From the NCBI GenBank assembly GCA_023269035.1, contig JAHFMJ010000005.1, positions 1-40,814 on the forward strand: a DNA stretch of 40,814 bases, in the 5' to 3' direction. The position numbers were made by a program, and so were the translations under genes. This stretch comes from Candidatus Kaiserbacteria bacterium (GTDB lineage Bacteria; Patescibacteriota; Minisyncoccia; Phycocordibacterales; Phycocordibacteraceae). Under the pieces are notes generated by a model. It was not told the origin of the DNA. It saw nothing but the letters and a program-made list of their open reading frames with translations, and ran no database searches. Of the stretch, positions 1 to 7,648 are shown piece after piece; positions within the stretch are counted from its first letter, which is position 1, and each line of letters opens with the position of its first letter.

Positions 1-691
1 TACCGCCAAGCCAGAGGTTGGACTCGCTGTGCCCTATCATTGCGTAGCGCATCCCGTCCACGAAGTAGAAGAAAGGATTGGCGAGCGTGATGTTCTTGAG
101 CGTCTCCGGCAAGAGTGTGATGGAGTAAAACATCCCGCCGAGAAAGGAGAGCGGCGTGATGATAAAGGTATTCAGAACGTTGAGCTGTTCGAATCCGTTC
201 GCCCACAGGCCGACGATGATGCCAAGGAGCGCAAAGATGGTGGAGACACCTACAGCGGAGAAGAGGAAGTAGAACGGATGGACGAACGAGACCGCGCCGA
301 AGACGATGCCGATAATTACGATGCCGATCGAAATGACGACTGTGCGCACGACCGCTGAGAGCACGTACCCGAGTATCATCTCGAGGTATGAGAACGGCGC
401 GACGAGTATTTCCTCGATGCTCTTCATGAACCGTCCGAAGTACACCGCGCTCGAGCTTGCGCCGAACGCCGATTGGATGATGTTCATCATCAGGATACCC
501 GGGAAGACGAAGCTGATGTAGGGGACGCCGGCGATAAGGCTGATCTTCTGCCCGAGCACGAATCCGAAGATGAAGATGTAAAGGAATGCGGAGATGAGTG
601 GCGCTACCAGTACCTGCGTCACGACCCGAAGCATGCGGTCGTACTCGCGCCGTATCCAGGTAAAGAGGCCGATCCAATTAGTGCCGTTCAT
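1..691 (-). CDS. ABC-2 type transporter permease (3' end outside window)
   Basis: Integral membrane subunit of an ABC exporter, paired with the ATPase just upstream. The frame is open from the ATG at 691 to the window edge, about 230 codons. It reads MNGTNWIGLFTWIRREYDR, then hydrophobic segments typical of ABC-2 permeases at roughly residues 25-47, 58-75, 105-130, 137-160 and 170-192, with a lumenal stretch holding LPETLKNITLANPFFYFVDG near the C-terminus, as in the DrrB/NodJ/YadH group. About 25-40 residues and the stop codon lie outside. The start lies 4 bp after the ATPase stop (696-698), so the two are co-transcribed. The substrate cannot be told from sequence; drugs, polysaccharides or lipids are all handled by this family. 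Confidence 0.85.
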   Translation of the reverse strand, partial: MNGTNWIGLFTWIRREYDRMLRVVTQVLVAPLISAFLYIFIFGFVLGQKISLIAGVPYISFVFPGILMMNIIQSAFGASSSAVYFGRFMKSIEEILVAPFSYLEMILGYVLSAVVRTVVISIGIVIIGIVFGAVSFVHPFYFLFSAVGVSTIFALLGIIVGLWANGFEQLNVLNTFIITPLSFLGGMFYSITLLPETLKNITLANPFFYFVDGMRYAMIGHSESNLWLGG

Positions 692-695
692 ATGA

Positions 696-1433
696 TTACC
701 ATTCTTCTCCCTTAGTAATGGCGAGGTATGCGTGCTCAAGCTTCTTGCCGTCCTTGAGGAAGTCAGCTTTCGGGCCCTGCGCGGCTATCTTTCCTTTGTT
801 GATGATGGCAATGTTCTTGGCAAGCATCTCCACCTCCTCGAGATAGTGCGACGTGAGGATGATGGTCTTGCCTTTCTCATTAAGCTCGCGCATGTGACGC
901 CACAGCTCATGGCGCAACTCGACATCGACTCCCGAGGTCGGCTCGTCGAAGATGAGGAGGTCTGGGTCGTGGACCATGGCCCGCGCGATCATCACGCGGC
1001 GCTTGAGGCCGCCAGAGAGCTCGCGGAACGACTTGTTGACGTGGTTGGTGAGGTCGAACTGCTCGAGAAGCTCATCGATGCGCGACTTCCTCTGTGCCGC
1101 CGGGATGCCGTAGTAGCCGGCAACGTAATCGAGCAATTTCCCTACCGGGGCAAAGAAATCGACGTTGAACTCCTGTGGCGAGAGGCCGACGTGCTTGCGA
1201 GCCTCGCGATAATCCTTCACGACATCAACGCCGAAGATCGAGAGGGTTCCTGACGTCGGGAACGCGATGCCGGTCAAGCAGTGGATAGTAGACGATTTGC
1301 CGGCGCCATTGGGACCGAGAAAACCGAAAAAATCGCCTTTTTCAATAGCGAGAGAAATACCGTCAACTGCCATCGTGCCGCTCCGGTATTTCTTGCTGAA
1401 ATTCTTGATCGAGACTGCGCTCCCTTCTGCCAT
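696..1433 (-). CDS. ABC transporter ATP-binding protein (CcmA/DrrA type)
   Basis: Cytoplasmic ATPase that drives the ABC-2 permease encoded directly downstream. Visible motifs are Walker A GPNGAGKSS (about residues 42-50), the Q-loop in SPQEFN, the signature LSGGLKRRV, Walker B LLIFDEP and the switch His in LTSHYLEE. Length (245 residues) fits a single nucleotide-binding domain. Two starts are possible: ATG at 1433, preceded by AGGATGGGGAGC, or GTG at 1451, which overlaps the TGA of the transketolase C-half gene as GTGA. I chose 1433 because homologues normally begin close to the AVSIKNFSKKY strand. The close coupling places the exporter at the end of the sugar-phosphate operon. Confidence 0.93.
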   Translation of the reverse strand: MAEGSAVSIKNFSKKYRSGTMAVDGISLAIEKGDFFGFLGPNGAGKSSTIHCLTGIAFPTSGTLSIFGVDVVKDYREARKHVGLSPQEFNVDFFAPVGKLLDYVAGYYGIPAAQRKSRIDELLEQFDLTNHVNKSFRELSGGLKRRVMIARAMVHDPDLLIFDEPTSGVDVELRHELWRHMRELNEKGKTIILTSHYLEEVEMLAKNIAIINKGKIAAQGPKADFLKDGKKLEHAYLAITKGEEW

Positions 1434-1447
1434 AGCTCCCCATCCTA

Positions 1448-2440
1448 TCACGCCTTGCGCTGAAGCACTCGAGAAGCGGCTTCGGCGATGTGAGAGGCCC
1501 CCATGCCGTAGTGCTCCATCAGCTCGTCCGCTTCGCCCGACTGGCCAAACTCGTCATGCATGCCAACGAACTCCATCGGGGTTGGGCATTCGCGTGCAAG
1601 GGTCTCTGCCACTGCGCCTCCTAACCCTCCGTTAACCTGATGTTCCTCTATCGTCACGACTGCACCGCACTCTTTCGCGAGTGCAACAACGGCTTTGGTA
1701 TCAAGTGGTTTTACCGTATGACTATTGAGAACCACCGAACCGATGCCTTTTTTCTCGAGTTCCGCCGCAGCCGTCAGCACGTTATAGAGGACCGCCCCGC
1801 ATCCGATAAGCGCGACTTGTGGTTTTTCAGAGCGCCAGAGTTCATATGCTTTTCCTATTTCGTACGGAGTCTCGGGAGTCGTGAAAACCGGCTCTTTTGC
1901 GCGACCGAAGCGCAGGTACGTCGGCTTGCCATTTTTTGCGGAAGCAACCACGGCCTTGCGTGCTTCCTCCGCGTCACCCGGCACGATGACGACCATGTTG
2001 GGCATCGCTCGCATGAGCGATATGTCTTCGAGCATCTGGTGCGTCGCGCCGTCAGGCCCCGTCTGCACGCCTGCGTGCATGCCGCACACTTTCACCGGTA
2101 CGTTATTGAGTGCGCTCGTCGTGCGGATCTGCTCATAGTTGCGGCCGGGAGAGAACGCCGCATAGGAAGCGATGAAGGGTATCTTGCCTACCGCAGCCAT
2201 GCCAGCGCCCACGGTAGCGAGGTTTTGCTCGGCGACACCTATCTCAATAAAACGTTCAGGAAATTCTTTTTGGAACCACTCTGCCCGCGTGCTCTCGGTA
2301 AGATCAGCGCACAACACCACGACGTTCGGGTCGGCCTTGCCTGCCTCGACCGTCCCCTTGCCGAATCCGTCGCGCGTTGGCGCCATAGGGATGTCCTTCG
2401 TAAAAATTTTATCAGAGAGCTTTGCGGTTTTGTTGAGCAT
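1448..2440 (-). CDS. Transketolase, C-terminal subunit (split form)
   Basis: C-terminal half of a split transketolase: the pyrimidine-binding domain plus the transketolase C domain, 330 residues. It should pair with the N-terminal subunit encoded immediately upstream to transfer two-carbon ketol units between sugar phosphates using thiamine diphosphate. Seen: FIEIGVAEQN with the glutamate that activates thiamine diphosphate (near residue 68), the following SYAAFSPGRNYEQIR strand-helix, HAGVQTGPDGATHQMLED, and a C domain ending in QSGEADELMEHYGM. The start ATG at 2440 lies 1 bp after the stop of the N-subunit, so translation is probably coupled. The split arrangement is known in archaea, Thermotoga-like lineages and many CPR genomes. 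It could in principle be a DXS-like paralogue, but the sequence favours transketolase. Confidence 0.95.
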   Translation of the reverse strand: MLNKTAKLSDKIFTKDIPMAPTRDGFGKGTVEAGKADPNVVVLCADLTESTRAEWFQKEFPERFIEIGVAEQNLATVGAGMAAVGKIPFIASYAAFSPGRNYEQIRTTSALNNVPVKVCGMHAGVQTGPDGATHQMLEDISLMRAMPNMVVIVPGDAEEARKAVVASAKNGKPTYLRFGRAKEPVFTTPETPYEIGKAYELWRSEKPQVALIGCGAVLYNVLTAAAELEKKGIGSVVLNSHTVKPLDTKAVVALAKECGAVVTIEEHQVNGGLGGAVAETLARECPTPMEFVGMHDEFGQSGEADELMEHYGMGASHIAEAASRVLQRKA

Positions 2441-2441
2441 A

Positions 2442-3284
2442 TTATTTTTTTGCCGACTCGCGGATCTCAGCTATGAATTGCTCTACCTGCTCTTTCTTCG
2501 GGGGGTTGCCGTGCCAGTGGTAGTCGCCTTCTATGCTCGGAACTCCTTTGCCCGGGATGGTGTGTGCGAGGATAAGCGTAGGCTTTTCTTTGATGGCGCG
2601 AGCTTGCGCAAAGGCATCACATATCTCTTCCATGTTGTGGCCGTCTATCTCGATGACATGCCAGTTGAACGCACGATACTTATCAGCAAGGGGCTCGAGC
2701 GGCATGATGTCCTCGGTGTTGCCGTCTATCTGTATGTTGTTGCGGTCCATCACCGCAGTGAGGTTGTTGAGCCGGTACTTACCTGCGAACATCGCGCCCT
2801 CCCAGGTGTTGCCTTCCTGCTGTTCGCCGTCAGACATCGCGCAAATGATGCGATTGTTTTTCTTATCCATCCGTAGTGCGTACGCCATGCCGGCGGCTTG
2901 AGAGAGGCCGCTGCCAAGCGGGCCTGAGGTAGTCTCCATGCCGGGGAGCATGTCGCGCTCGGGGTGGCCTTGGAGCCGCGAACCGAACTTGCGCAATGTC
3001 ATGCACTCCTCTATAGGAAAATAGCCTGCGTGCGCCATCGTTGCATACCGCACGGGTGCGATATGCCCATTACTCAAGACCAACCGGTCGCGCTCTTCCC
3101 AATCCGGATTTTTCGGATCGTGTTTAAGGATATGAAAATAGAGCGCAGTAAAGATATCGGCCATGCCGAGCGGGCCCGCGGTGTGCCCGCTCTTTGCTTC
3201 GGCGAGCATCTTGATGATAGTCTCGCGTATCTCTTCGGCCTTTCCTTCCAACTCCTTCGCCTGCTCTTCGGTGAGATACGCCAT
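2442..3284 (-). CDS. Transketolase, N-terminal subunit (split form)
   Basis: N-terminal thiamine-diphosphate (pyrophosphate-binding) half of the split transketolase, 280 residues. Seen: GHTAGPLGMADIFTALYFH near residue 33, LSNGHIAPVRYATMA, the GPLGSGLSQAAG loop, and the cofactor/metal motif SDGEQQEGNTWEG with N at the end of VMDRNNIQIDG. The catalytic His residues of the family are in place (SGHTAG, NGHI, HTIPGKG). It ends just before the C-subunit starts, and follows rpe by 14 bp, so the two halves and the epimerase are one transcription unit. Together with rpiB and rpe it would interconvert pentose, tetrose and hexose phosphates; transaldolase is not seen in this window. Confidence 0.95.
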   Translation of the reverse strand: MAYLTEEQAKELEGKAEEIRETIIKMLAEAKSGHTAGPLGMADIFTALYFHILKHDPKNPDWEERDRLVLSNGHIAPVRYATMAHAGYFPIEECMTLRKFGSRLQGHPERDMLPGMETTSGPLGSGLSQAAGMAYALRMDKKNNRIICAMSDGEQQEGNTWEGAMFAGKYRLNNLTAVMDRNNIQIDGNTEDIMPLEPLADKYRAFNWHVIEIDGHNMEEICDAFAQARAIKEKPTLILAHTIPGKGVPSIEGDYHWHGNPPKKEQVEQFIAEIRESAKK

Positions 3285-3298
3285 AGGTAATGGATAAA

Positions 3299-3991
3299 TT
3301 ATACCGCGTTTGCGAGCGAAAGGAGCTGTTGATAGGCGGCAGCGGGGTCCGGCCGCTTCATGATGGCAGAGCCGACGCCAAAGCGGGTAGCACCTGCTTG
3401 TACGAGGTCTTTGATAGTGGCTTCAGAAACCCCACCGTCGACAGAAATAGTCAGCCTTGGGTGCTTTGTATGCAATTCCCTAATCCGGTCTATCACGCTG
3501 GCATCAAAAGGAGCGCCCTGGGCTCCGAGGCTACGGATCGACATCAATTGGACGACATCACACTCTGCAAGCACTGGTTCTAGCAGAGAGAGTGGTGTGT
3601 CCAATAAGAGTGCAAGTCCTACTTCCTCTACACCAGCGGCTTTATACTTTGAAAATACTTCTCGTATAGCATCGGCATCTTCGAACGATTCAATATGGGG
3701 TATGAGGCGCCGGACGCCTGCCCGGCCTAAGAGGACACCGAGCTCAAGAGGTTGCTCGACCATAAGATGTGCTTCGTAATATAAGGAGTCGGCAAAAGGA
3801 AGTTTTCGCGCTGCGAGAGTTTCAAGTTCCTCCCACTGTTGAGGGAAATACGGCCACGAGAGGACCGGAGCAAATTTTGCATCGTCTATATCGAGTTGAA
3901 CCACCGTGGCGTAAGTTAAAAACGATTCCGAACGACGGGTTAGTTCTTCCAAATCAGGAGGGCACGTATTGGTCAGTGCGATCTCAATCAT
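3299..3991 (-). CDS. rpe: Ribulose-phosphate 3-epimerase-like TIM-barrel protein (divergent)
   Basis: Probable D-ribulose-5-phosphate 3-epimerase, interconverting ribulose-5-P and xylulose-5-P for the transketolase next to it; 230 residues. Family landmarks are recognisable but altered: VQLDIDDAKFAPVLSWP stands where HLDVMDGHFVPN is usual (the first metal-ligand His is Gln, the Asp is kept), YEAHLMVE keeps DxHLMV, VVQLMSIRSLGAQG replaces VMTVNPGFGGQ, and ISVDGGVSEATI keeps the catalytic Asp and phosphate-binding Gly. The start ATG overlaps the rpiB stop as ATGA (3988-3991). The operon supports the assignment. The missing first His means either an enzyme with a changed metal site or a related barrel with a different sugar-phosphate substrate. 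Confidence 0.8.
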   Translation of the reverse strand: MIEIALTNTCPPDLEELTRRSESFLTYATVVQLDIDDAKFAPVLSWPYFPQQWEELETLAARKLPFADSLYYEAHLMVEQPLELGVLLGRAGVRRLIPHIESFEDADAIREVFSKYKAAGVEEVGLALLLDTPLSLLEPVLAECDVVQLMSIRSLGAQGAPFDASVIDRIRELHTKHPRLTISVDGGVSEATIKDLVQAGATRFGVGSAIMKRPDPAAAYQQLLSLANAV

Positions 3992-4467
3992 GCATCAATC
4001 ATCTTGTGGCGGCGTTCATGCCGCTCGTTTCCGCCATAGGGGGTGGCAAGCCAGCGCTTTACGGCATTCTTTGCTTCTTCTTCTGTAAGGAAGCGCCCAG
4101 CCAACGAGAGAATATTTGAATTATTGTGCTCGCGAGTCGAGGTGATCATGTCGAGCGTTTTTCCATCAGCATCCACCTGCGTGTGTGCGGGCTCGCCGTA
4201 GTAGACCACCGCACGCACTCCTTTAATACGGTTCGCCGCGAACGCCTCGCCCTGGCCCGAGCCGCCAATAACAATCGCACGGTTGTTGTGCGGATCTTCA
4301 ACCACCTTCCGCGCCGCCGCTTGTACAAAAACCGGATAGTCGTCTTTCATATCAAGAGCATACGCTCCCATGTCTTCAACGTCATAGCCAAGCGACTGGA
4401 CGTAAGGCTTGAGAACTTCCTTGAGGGAAAACCCTCCGTGATCGGCGCCAAAATATACCTTAAGCAT
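3988..4467 (-). CDS. rpiB: Ribose-5-phosphate isomerase B (RpiB/LacAB family)
   Basis: Interconverts ribose-5-P and ribulose-5-P. From the ATG at 4467 it is 159 residues, typical for RpiB. Motifs: VYFGADHGGFSLKE at the N-terminus, the GGSGQGEAFAANRIKGVRA loop (usual form GSGIGMSIAANK), and REHNNSNILSLAGRFLTEE near the C-terminus. The Cys that serves as base in many RpiB proteins is not seen in the usual place. An alternative ATG at 4485 would add MSSKPA and overlap gap by 26 bp; 4467 overlaps the gap stop by 8 bp and gives the family-like start MLKVYFGADHGG. It overlaps rpe at its 3' end by 4 bp. Confidence 0.92.
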   Translation of the reverse strand: MLKVYFGADHGGFSLKEVLKPYVQSLGYDVEDMGAYALDMKDDYPVFVQAAARKVVEDPHNNRAIVIGGSGQGEAFAANRIKGVRAVVYYGEPAHTQVDADGKTLDMITSTREHNNSNILSLAGRFLTEEEAKNAVKRWLATPYGGNERHERRHKMIDA

Positions 4468-5476
4468 TGCCGGCTTTGATGACATGCTGTATCAGCGTTT
4501 CCGTATAGCCTGCTTCGTTGTCATACCACGCAAGGACCTTTACGAGGCGACCTCCGACCACGCGCGTCATGGCGAGGTCTGCGATGGATGCGTGGGTGTC
4601 ACCGATGATGTCGCTGCTCACCAACTGCTCATCGCTTGCACGGAAGATGCCTTTCCACCGCGCTTGCTGTGCGGCTGTGCGGAGAATCTCATTTACTTCC
4701 TCGGCGCTCGTGTCGCGCTTTGCGACAAAGGTAATATCAGCGATAGAGCCGATGGGTACCGGCACGCGCAGAGAGATGCCATCGAACTTCCCTGCCAAGG
4801 ACGGATACGCTTTCGTAACGGCAATCGCGGCACCAGTCGAGGACGGTACAATATTTTGCGCGGCTGCGCGGCCCTCTCGCACGTCTTTCTTCGACGGACC
4901 GTCAACGAGCGCCTGGCTCGCCGTGTATGCGTGCGTGGTATTGAGGAGTGCATGTTCGATGCCGACTGCCTCATCAAGAATTGCGATGAGTGGACTCCCT
5001 GCGTTCGTGGTACATGAAGCGTTTGAAGTGACGGGACACGTAGCTATCTTTTCTTCATCCAACCCCATGAGGATAGTCGCACCCTCAACGCCTTCCTTAC
5101 CCTTTCCTGGTGCGGAGATGACAACGCGTCGCGCACCGGCAGTGATGTGGGCTTTTGCTTTTTCGTATTCGGTAAAAAATCCGGTTGACTCGACGACGAC
5201 ATCGACGCCAAGCTTCTTCCACGGAAGATTTGCCGGGTCTTTTTCTGAAAGAAACTCTACCCGTTTCCCATCGAGCATGATCGCATCATCTTTTGCTTCG
5301 ATGGAAAAGGGTGCCTTGCCGTACACCGTGTCGTATTTCAGAAGATATGCCAGATTTTCAAGTGAACCAAGGTCGTTTGTCGCGACGAGTTCTATGTCTT
5401 GTCTTCCCTGCGCAGCACGAACAAATGCCCGGCCGATGCGGCCTAACCCGTTTATTGCCACTCGTGTAGTTTTCAT
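4460..5476 (-). CDS. gap: Glyceraldehyde-3-phosphate dehydrogenase, type I
   Basis: Oxidises glyceraldehyde-3-phosphate to 1,3-bisphosphoglycerate with NAD; 338 residues, the usual length. Seen: Rossmann motif AINGLGRIGRAF (residues 8-19), ATNDLGS with the Asp that favours NAD, catalytic Cys in SNASCTTNAGSP, the His in NTTHAYTASQ, the phosphate-site PSSTGAA, and the C-terminal WYDNEAGYT. It is the first gene of the minus-strand operon. A -10-like TACAAT ends 6 nt before the ATG, suggesting a leaderless or nearly leaderless message. Confidence 0.98.
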   Translation of the reverse strand: MKTTRVAINGLGRIGRAFVRAAQGRQDIELVATNDLGSLENLAYLLKYDTVYGKAPFSIEAKDDAIMLDGKRVEFLSEKDPANLPWKKLGVDVVVESTGFFTEYEKAKAHITAGARRVVISAPGKGKEGVEGATILMGLDEEKIATCPVTSNASCTTNAGSPLIAILDEAVGIEHALLNTTHAYTASQALVDGPSKKDVREGRAAAQNIVPSSTGAAIAVTKAYPSLAGKFDGISLRVPVPIGSIADITFVAKRDTSAEEVNEILRTAAQQARWKGIFRASDEQLVSSDIIGDTHASIADLAMTRVVGGRLVKVLAWYDNEAGYTETLIQHVIKAGNA

Positions 5477-5482
5477 GCGGCT

Positions 5483-5488
5483 ATTGTA
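5483..5488 (-). promoter_or_regulatory. Candidate -10 box for the gap operon, leaderless
   Basis: On the minus strand TACAAT ends 6 nt before the gap ATG, so transcription would start at or within a nucleotide or two of the start codon. No convincing -35 box stands 16-18 bp upstream, and there is no Shine-Dalgarno motif, which agrees with a leaderless start. Assigned by eye only. Confidence 0.35.
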
Positions 5489-5496
5489 CTACAGAC

Positions 5497-5525
5497 TGCA
5501 CACCTCTGAAATTTCATAGTATAGT
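5497..5525 (+). promoter_or_regulatory. Candidate promoter for the 5547 gene cluster
   Basis: TGCACA (4 of 6 to the -35 consensus), 17 bp, then TATAGT (5 of 6 to the -10 consensus), with the ATG of the first gene 21 nt further on. It lies in the 70-bp divergent spacer shared with the gap promoter. Confidence 0.4.
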
Positions 5526-5546
5526 ATTAATAATAGCCTTGGGTAC

Positions 5547-5948
5547 ATGCGTATCTCATCTTTTCAGTACAGTGTTCTTTCGATATTGACCTTAGCCGTT
5601 GGAGTAGCGATTGGTGTTGGAGCTGCTTTCAGGCATACCCCATTCGTCGAACAACCAAGACTTGCCCATAATAGTGTAGTTACAGGTGTCTTGCTCTCGC
5701 GTACCGATTCGCAGATGACCATAGAGCTTCCTGATACATCCCAGGTCACTTTTTCTTTTTCAGCAACAACTACTTTCTCGCAATACATTCCCCACACAGA
5801 GCAAAAAAACGCTCCAGAATCGATAGACATGCAAGCGTCGCCTAGTGATTTTCTGCCCGGAGATTTGGTCGCTATAGTTGCTTCTCCGTTTACTCCCTTA
5901 AAAGCTGAGGCGGTTTCAAGAAAGAAGGAGCAGAGCACACCACAATGA
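5547..5948 (+). CDS. Small membrane-anchored protein, unknown function
   Basis: A protein of 133 residues that I do not recognise. Residues 8-28 (SVLSILTLAVGVAIGVGAAF) are a hydrophobic signal/anchor; the rest should be outside the membrane. The outer part is a short beta-rich domain, with VTGVLLSRTDSQMTIELPD followed by VTFSFSATTTFSQY and LPGDLVAIVASP, resembling the OB-like pattern of small 'expression of function in a redox or metal environment' proteins only in outline. It overlaps the next gene by 4 bp (ATGA). The next product has the same build and similar length, so the two are probably divergent paralogues that act with the propeller protein encoded after them. Confidence 0.75.
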   Translation: MRISSFQYSVLSILTLAVGVAIGVGAAFRHTPFVEQPRLAHNSVVTGVLLSRTDSQMTIELPDTSQVTFSFSATTTFSQYIPHTEQKNAPESIDMQASPSDFLPGDLVAIVASPFTPLKAEAVSRKKEQSTPQ

Positions 5949-6364
5949 AAAGGATGATTCTCTTTTTTTTGGGTATAGCTACGCTGAGCGCAGTGCTCGG
6001 ATTCGCTGGCGCTGAGTTGGCATTCACTATGCAGAAGAAGGCGGCAGCTACGGATGATACGCGCTATCTGCCAGGAACGATCACGGACATCGACACAAGT
6101 CAGCGATCTTTTTTTATGACTCTCCTCCCTGCACTAGGGGAATCAAATCGTATTAAGTTATTTGCGACAGCGGACATCAAGATCATACGGCGTGCATTTG
6201 TCCGAGAAGGAGGCGTGGTAGTGGGCGCTACCGACGTTCCTGTTAGTTTTTTTGAGTCCCTAGTGCCCGGAGAAAAAGCGTATGCTTGGTATCACTTTAA
6301 TCAAGGAGCGCGTCGTTTTGAGACGAACTTCATTATTCTTGGCGATATACTCGCGGGAGAATAA
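5945..6364 (+). CDS. Small membrane-anchored protein, unknown function
   Basis: A protein of 139 residues, unrecognised. An N-terminal hydrophobic stretch (MKRMILFFLGIATLSAVLGF onward, to about residue 28) serves as signal or anchor. The outer part contains YLPGTITDIDTSQRSFFMTL, IKLFATADIKIIRR and SLVPGEKAYAWYHF. The order 'GxIxxIDxxxxxFxxxL ... VPGExAY' parallels 'TGVLLSRTDSQMTIEL ... LPGDLVAI' in the preceding protein, so the two look like ancient duplicates. It starts inside the previous stop (ATGA) and ends 5 bp before the arylsulfotransferase-like gene. Confidence 0.75.
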   Translation: MKRMILFFLGIATLSAVLGFAGAELAFTMQKKAAATDDTRYLPGTITDIDTSQRSFFMTLLPALGESNRIKLFATADIKIIRRAFVREGGVVVGATDVPVSFFESLVPGEKAYAWYHFNQGARRFETNFIILGDILAGE

Positions 6365-6369
6365 GGACT

Positions 6370-7587
6370 ATGGTTAAAGGTTTACTTTTCCGCTACCGTA
6401 TCTGGATCTTCGCCACAGGCTTTATGGTGTGTGGAGGTGCGCTTCTTCTCCTGCTACAGTTTTTTTATTCGACAGGACGAGCAAGTCAACAGGTGTTTAT
6501 CCATGATACGGCACATATAGCCCCTGGATATGTACTGGTTTCGGCTACCAACGCGCAGTATGGCAAACAGGGAGAAGTAAGGCTGATTGACGCAGATGGC
6601 CATGTGGTCCACACCTGGCAGACGCGCTATCAAACGCTTGAGGCGATAGTGGAGGAAAACGGAAATCTCATGGCTGCTATGACACCTCCTATAAATCCTT
6701 CTGACTATCCGAGCAACGGCACGACCGGCATTCTCCAGGAATTGGATTGGGACGGGAAAGTGCTCTGGGAATACCGCGACAACAGGATGACGCATGATTT
6801 CGATGTATTGCCTGATGGCTCAGTTGCCTACACACGCTGGGCGCTTGCGCCGCAGTGGTTCGCACAGAGCGTGCAGGGCGGCATGGAGGTCGCTACCAGC
6901 AGCGTGTGGACGAACGAGATAGTAGTGGTCAACAAGGAAAAGAAGATAACCTGGACCTGGGCGGCACATGACCACCTGAACCCCGCACGCTATCCTGTCA
7001 ACAACTCAGTCCCCCGTTCGGACTGGTCACACCTTAATTCACTTCGCTATATAGGTGACAATCCGCTTACGCATGTTCCCGCGTTTCTTATCAGTATCCG
7101 TGATATTAGTACGGTCTTCATTATAGATGCGAAAACAGGTGGGGTTATTTGGCAGTCGCCGGAAGATATGTTCTCCCTGCAACACGACGCAACGCTCCTA
7201 CAGAACGGGCATATCCTAGTATTTGATAACGGATTGTTCCGACCCAAAGGCCCACCCATCCTCCTTTCACGAGTTGTCGAGGTTGACCCGAACACAAACG
7301 CCATCGTATGGACCTACGACGGAGGCACCGGAGGGCAGGTGGGATTTGCTACGAGTATCGCGGGTGGTGCCCAACGTCTCCTCAACGGGAACACGCTCAT
7401 TACCGTGAGTACCACCGGACGAATCTACGAAGTACGGGAGGACGGGACAATCGTATGGGAATACGTGAGCGATTTTCGGAATGATGAAGGCGCGGCACGT
7501 ATGGTGTTCAAGGCTAGGAAATACAGTGGCGAAGGAACAACGTGGGGTCCATTGATTACAAACCTGATGCCTTCTTGGCAACGGTAG
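6370..7587 (+). CDS. Arylsulfotransferase (ASST)-like secreted beta-propeller
   Basis: Membrane-anchored extracytoplasmic beta-propeller of the arylsulfotransferase family, 405 residues. Residues 10-33 form the N-terminal anchor. Blade-type motifs follow: GEVRLIDADGHVVHTWQTRY, QELDWDGKVLWEYRDN, THDFDVLPDGSVAY, WSHLNSLRYIG, ISIRDISTVFIIDAKTG, LQHDATLLQNGHILVFDNG, SRVVEVDPNTNAIVWTY, RLLNGNTLITVSTTGRIYEV and DGTIVWEYVSD. In E. coli-type ASST one conserved His carries the sulfate; several His at equivalent blade tops (THDFD, SHLN, QHDA) are present here, but I cannot say which would be catalytic. A structural or ligand-binding role is equally possible. It follows the two small anchored proteins with a 5-bp gap and precedes the Cys/His family array by 61 bp. 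Confidence 0.82.
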   Translation: MVKGLLFRYRIWIFATGFMVCGGALLLLLQFFYSTGRASQQVFIHDTAHIAPGYVLVSATNAQYGKQGEVRLIDADGHVVHTWQTRYQTLEAIVEENGNLMAAMTPPINPSDYPSNGTTGILQELDWDGKVLWEYRDNRMTHDFDVLPDGSVAYTRWALAPQWFAQSVQGGMEVATSSVWTNEIVVVNKEKKITWTWAAHDHLNPARYPVNNSVPRSDWSHLNSLRYIGDNPLTHVPAFLISIRDISTVFIIDAKTGGVIWQSPEDMFSLQHDATLLQNGHILVFDNGLFRPKGPPILLSRVVEVDPNTNAIVWTYDGGTGGQVGFATSIAGGAQRLLNGNTLITVSTTGRIYEVREDGTIVWEYVSDFRNDEGAARMVFKARKYSGEGTTWGPLITNLMPSWQR

Positions 7588-7630
7588 TATTGATGACTCG
7601 CTAGAGAGCCACGCGACCAGAGGGGCGTGA

Positions 7631-7636
7631 TATCAT
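7631..7636 (+). promoter_or_regulatory. Candidate -10 box before the Cys/His family array
   Basis: TATCAT (5 of 6 to consensus) ends 12 nt before the ATG at 7649 in the 61-bp gap after the ASST-like gene. A -35 match is poor, so this is weak. Confidence 0.25.
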
Positions 7637-7648
7637 TGAGAAAACGAT

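Noticed and set aside
1..688. Plus-strand frames at 29-715
   Set aside because: They are highly charged shadows of the minus-strand ABC-2 permease, whose frame is open to the window edge with clear membrane segments.
1448..3284. A frameshift splitting one transketolase gene
   Set aside because: Both halves have proper start and stop codons at the natural domain border, and split transketolases are known in several lineages.
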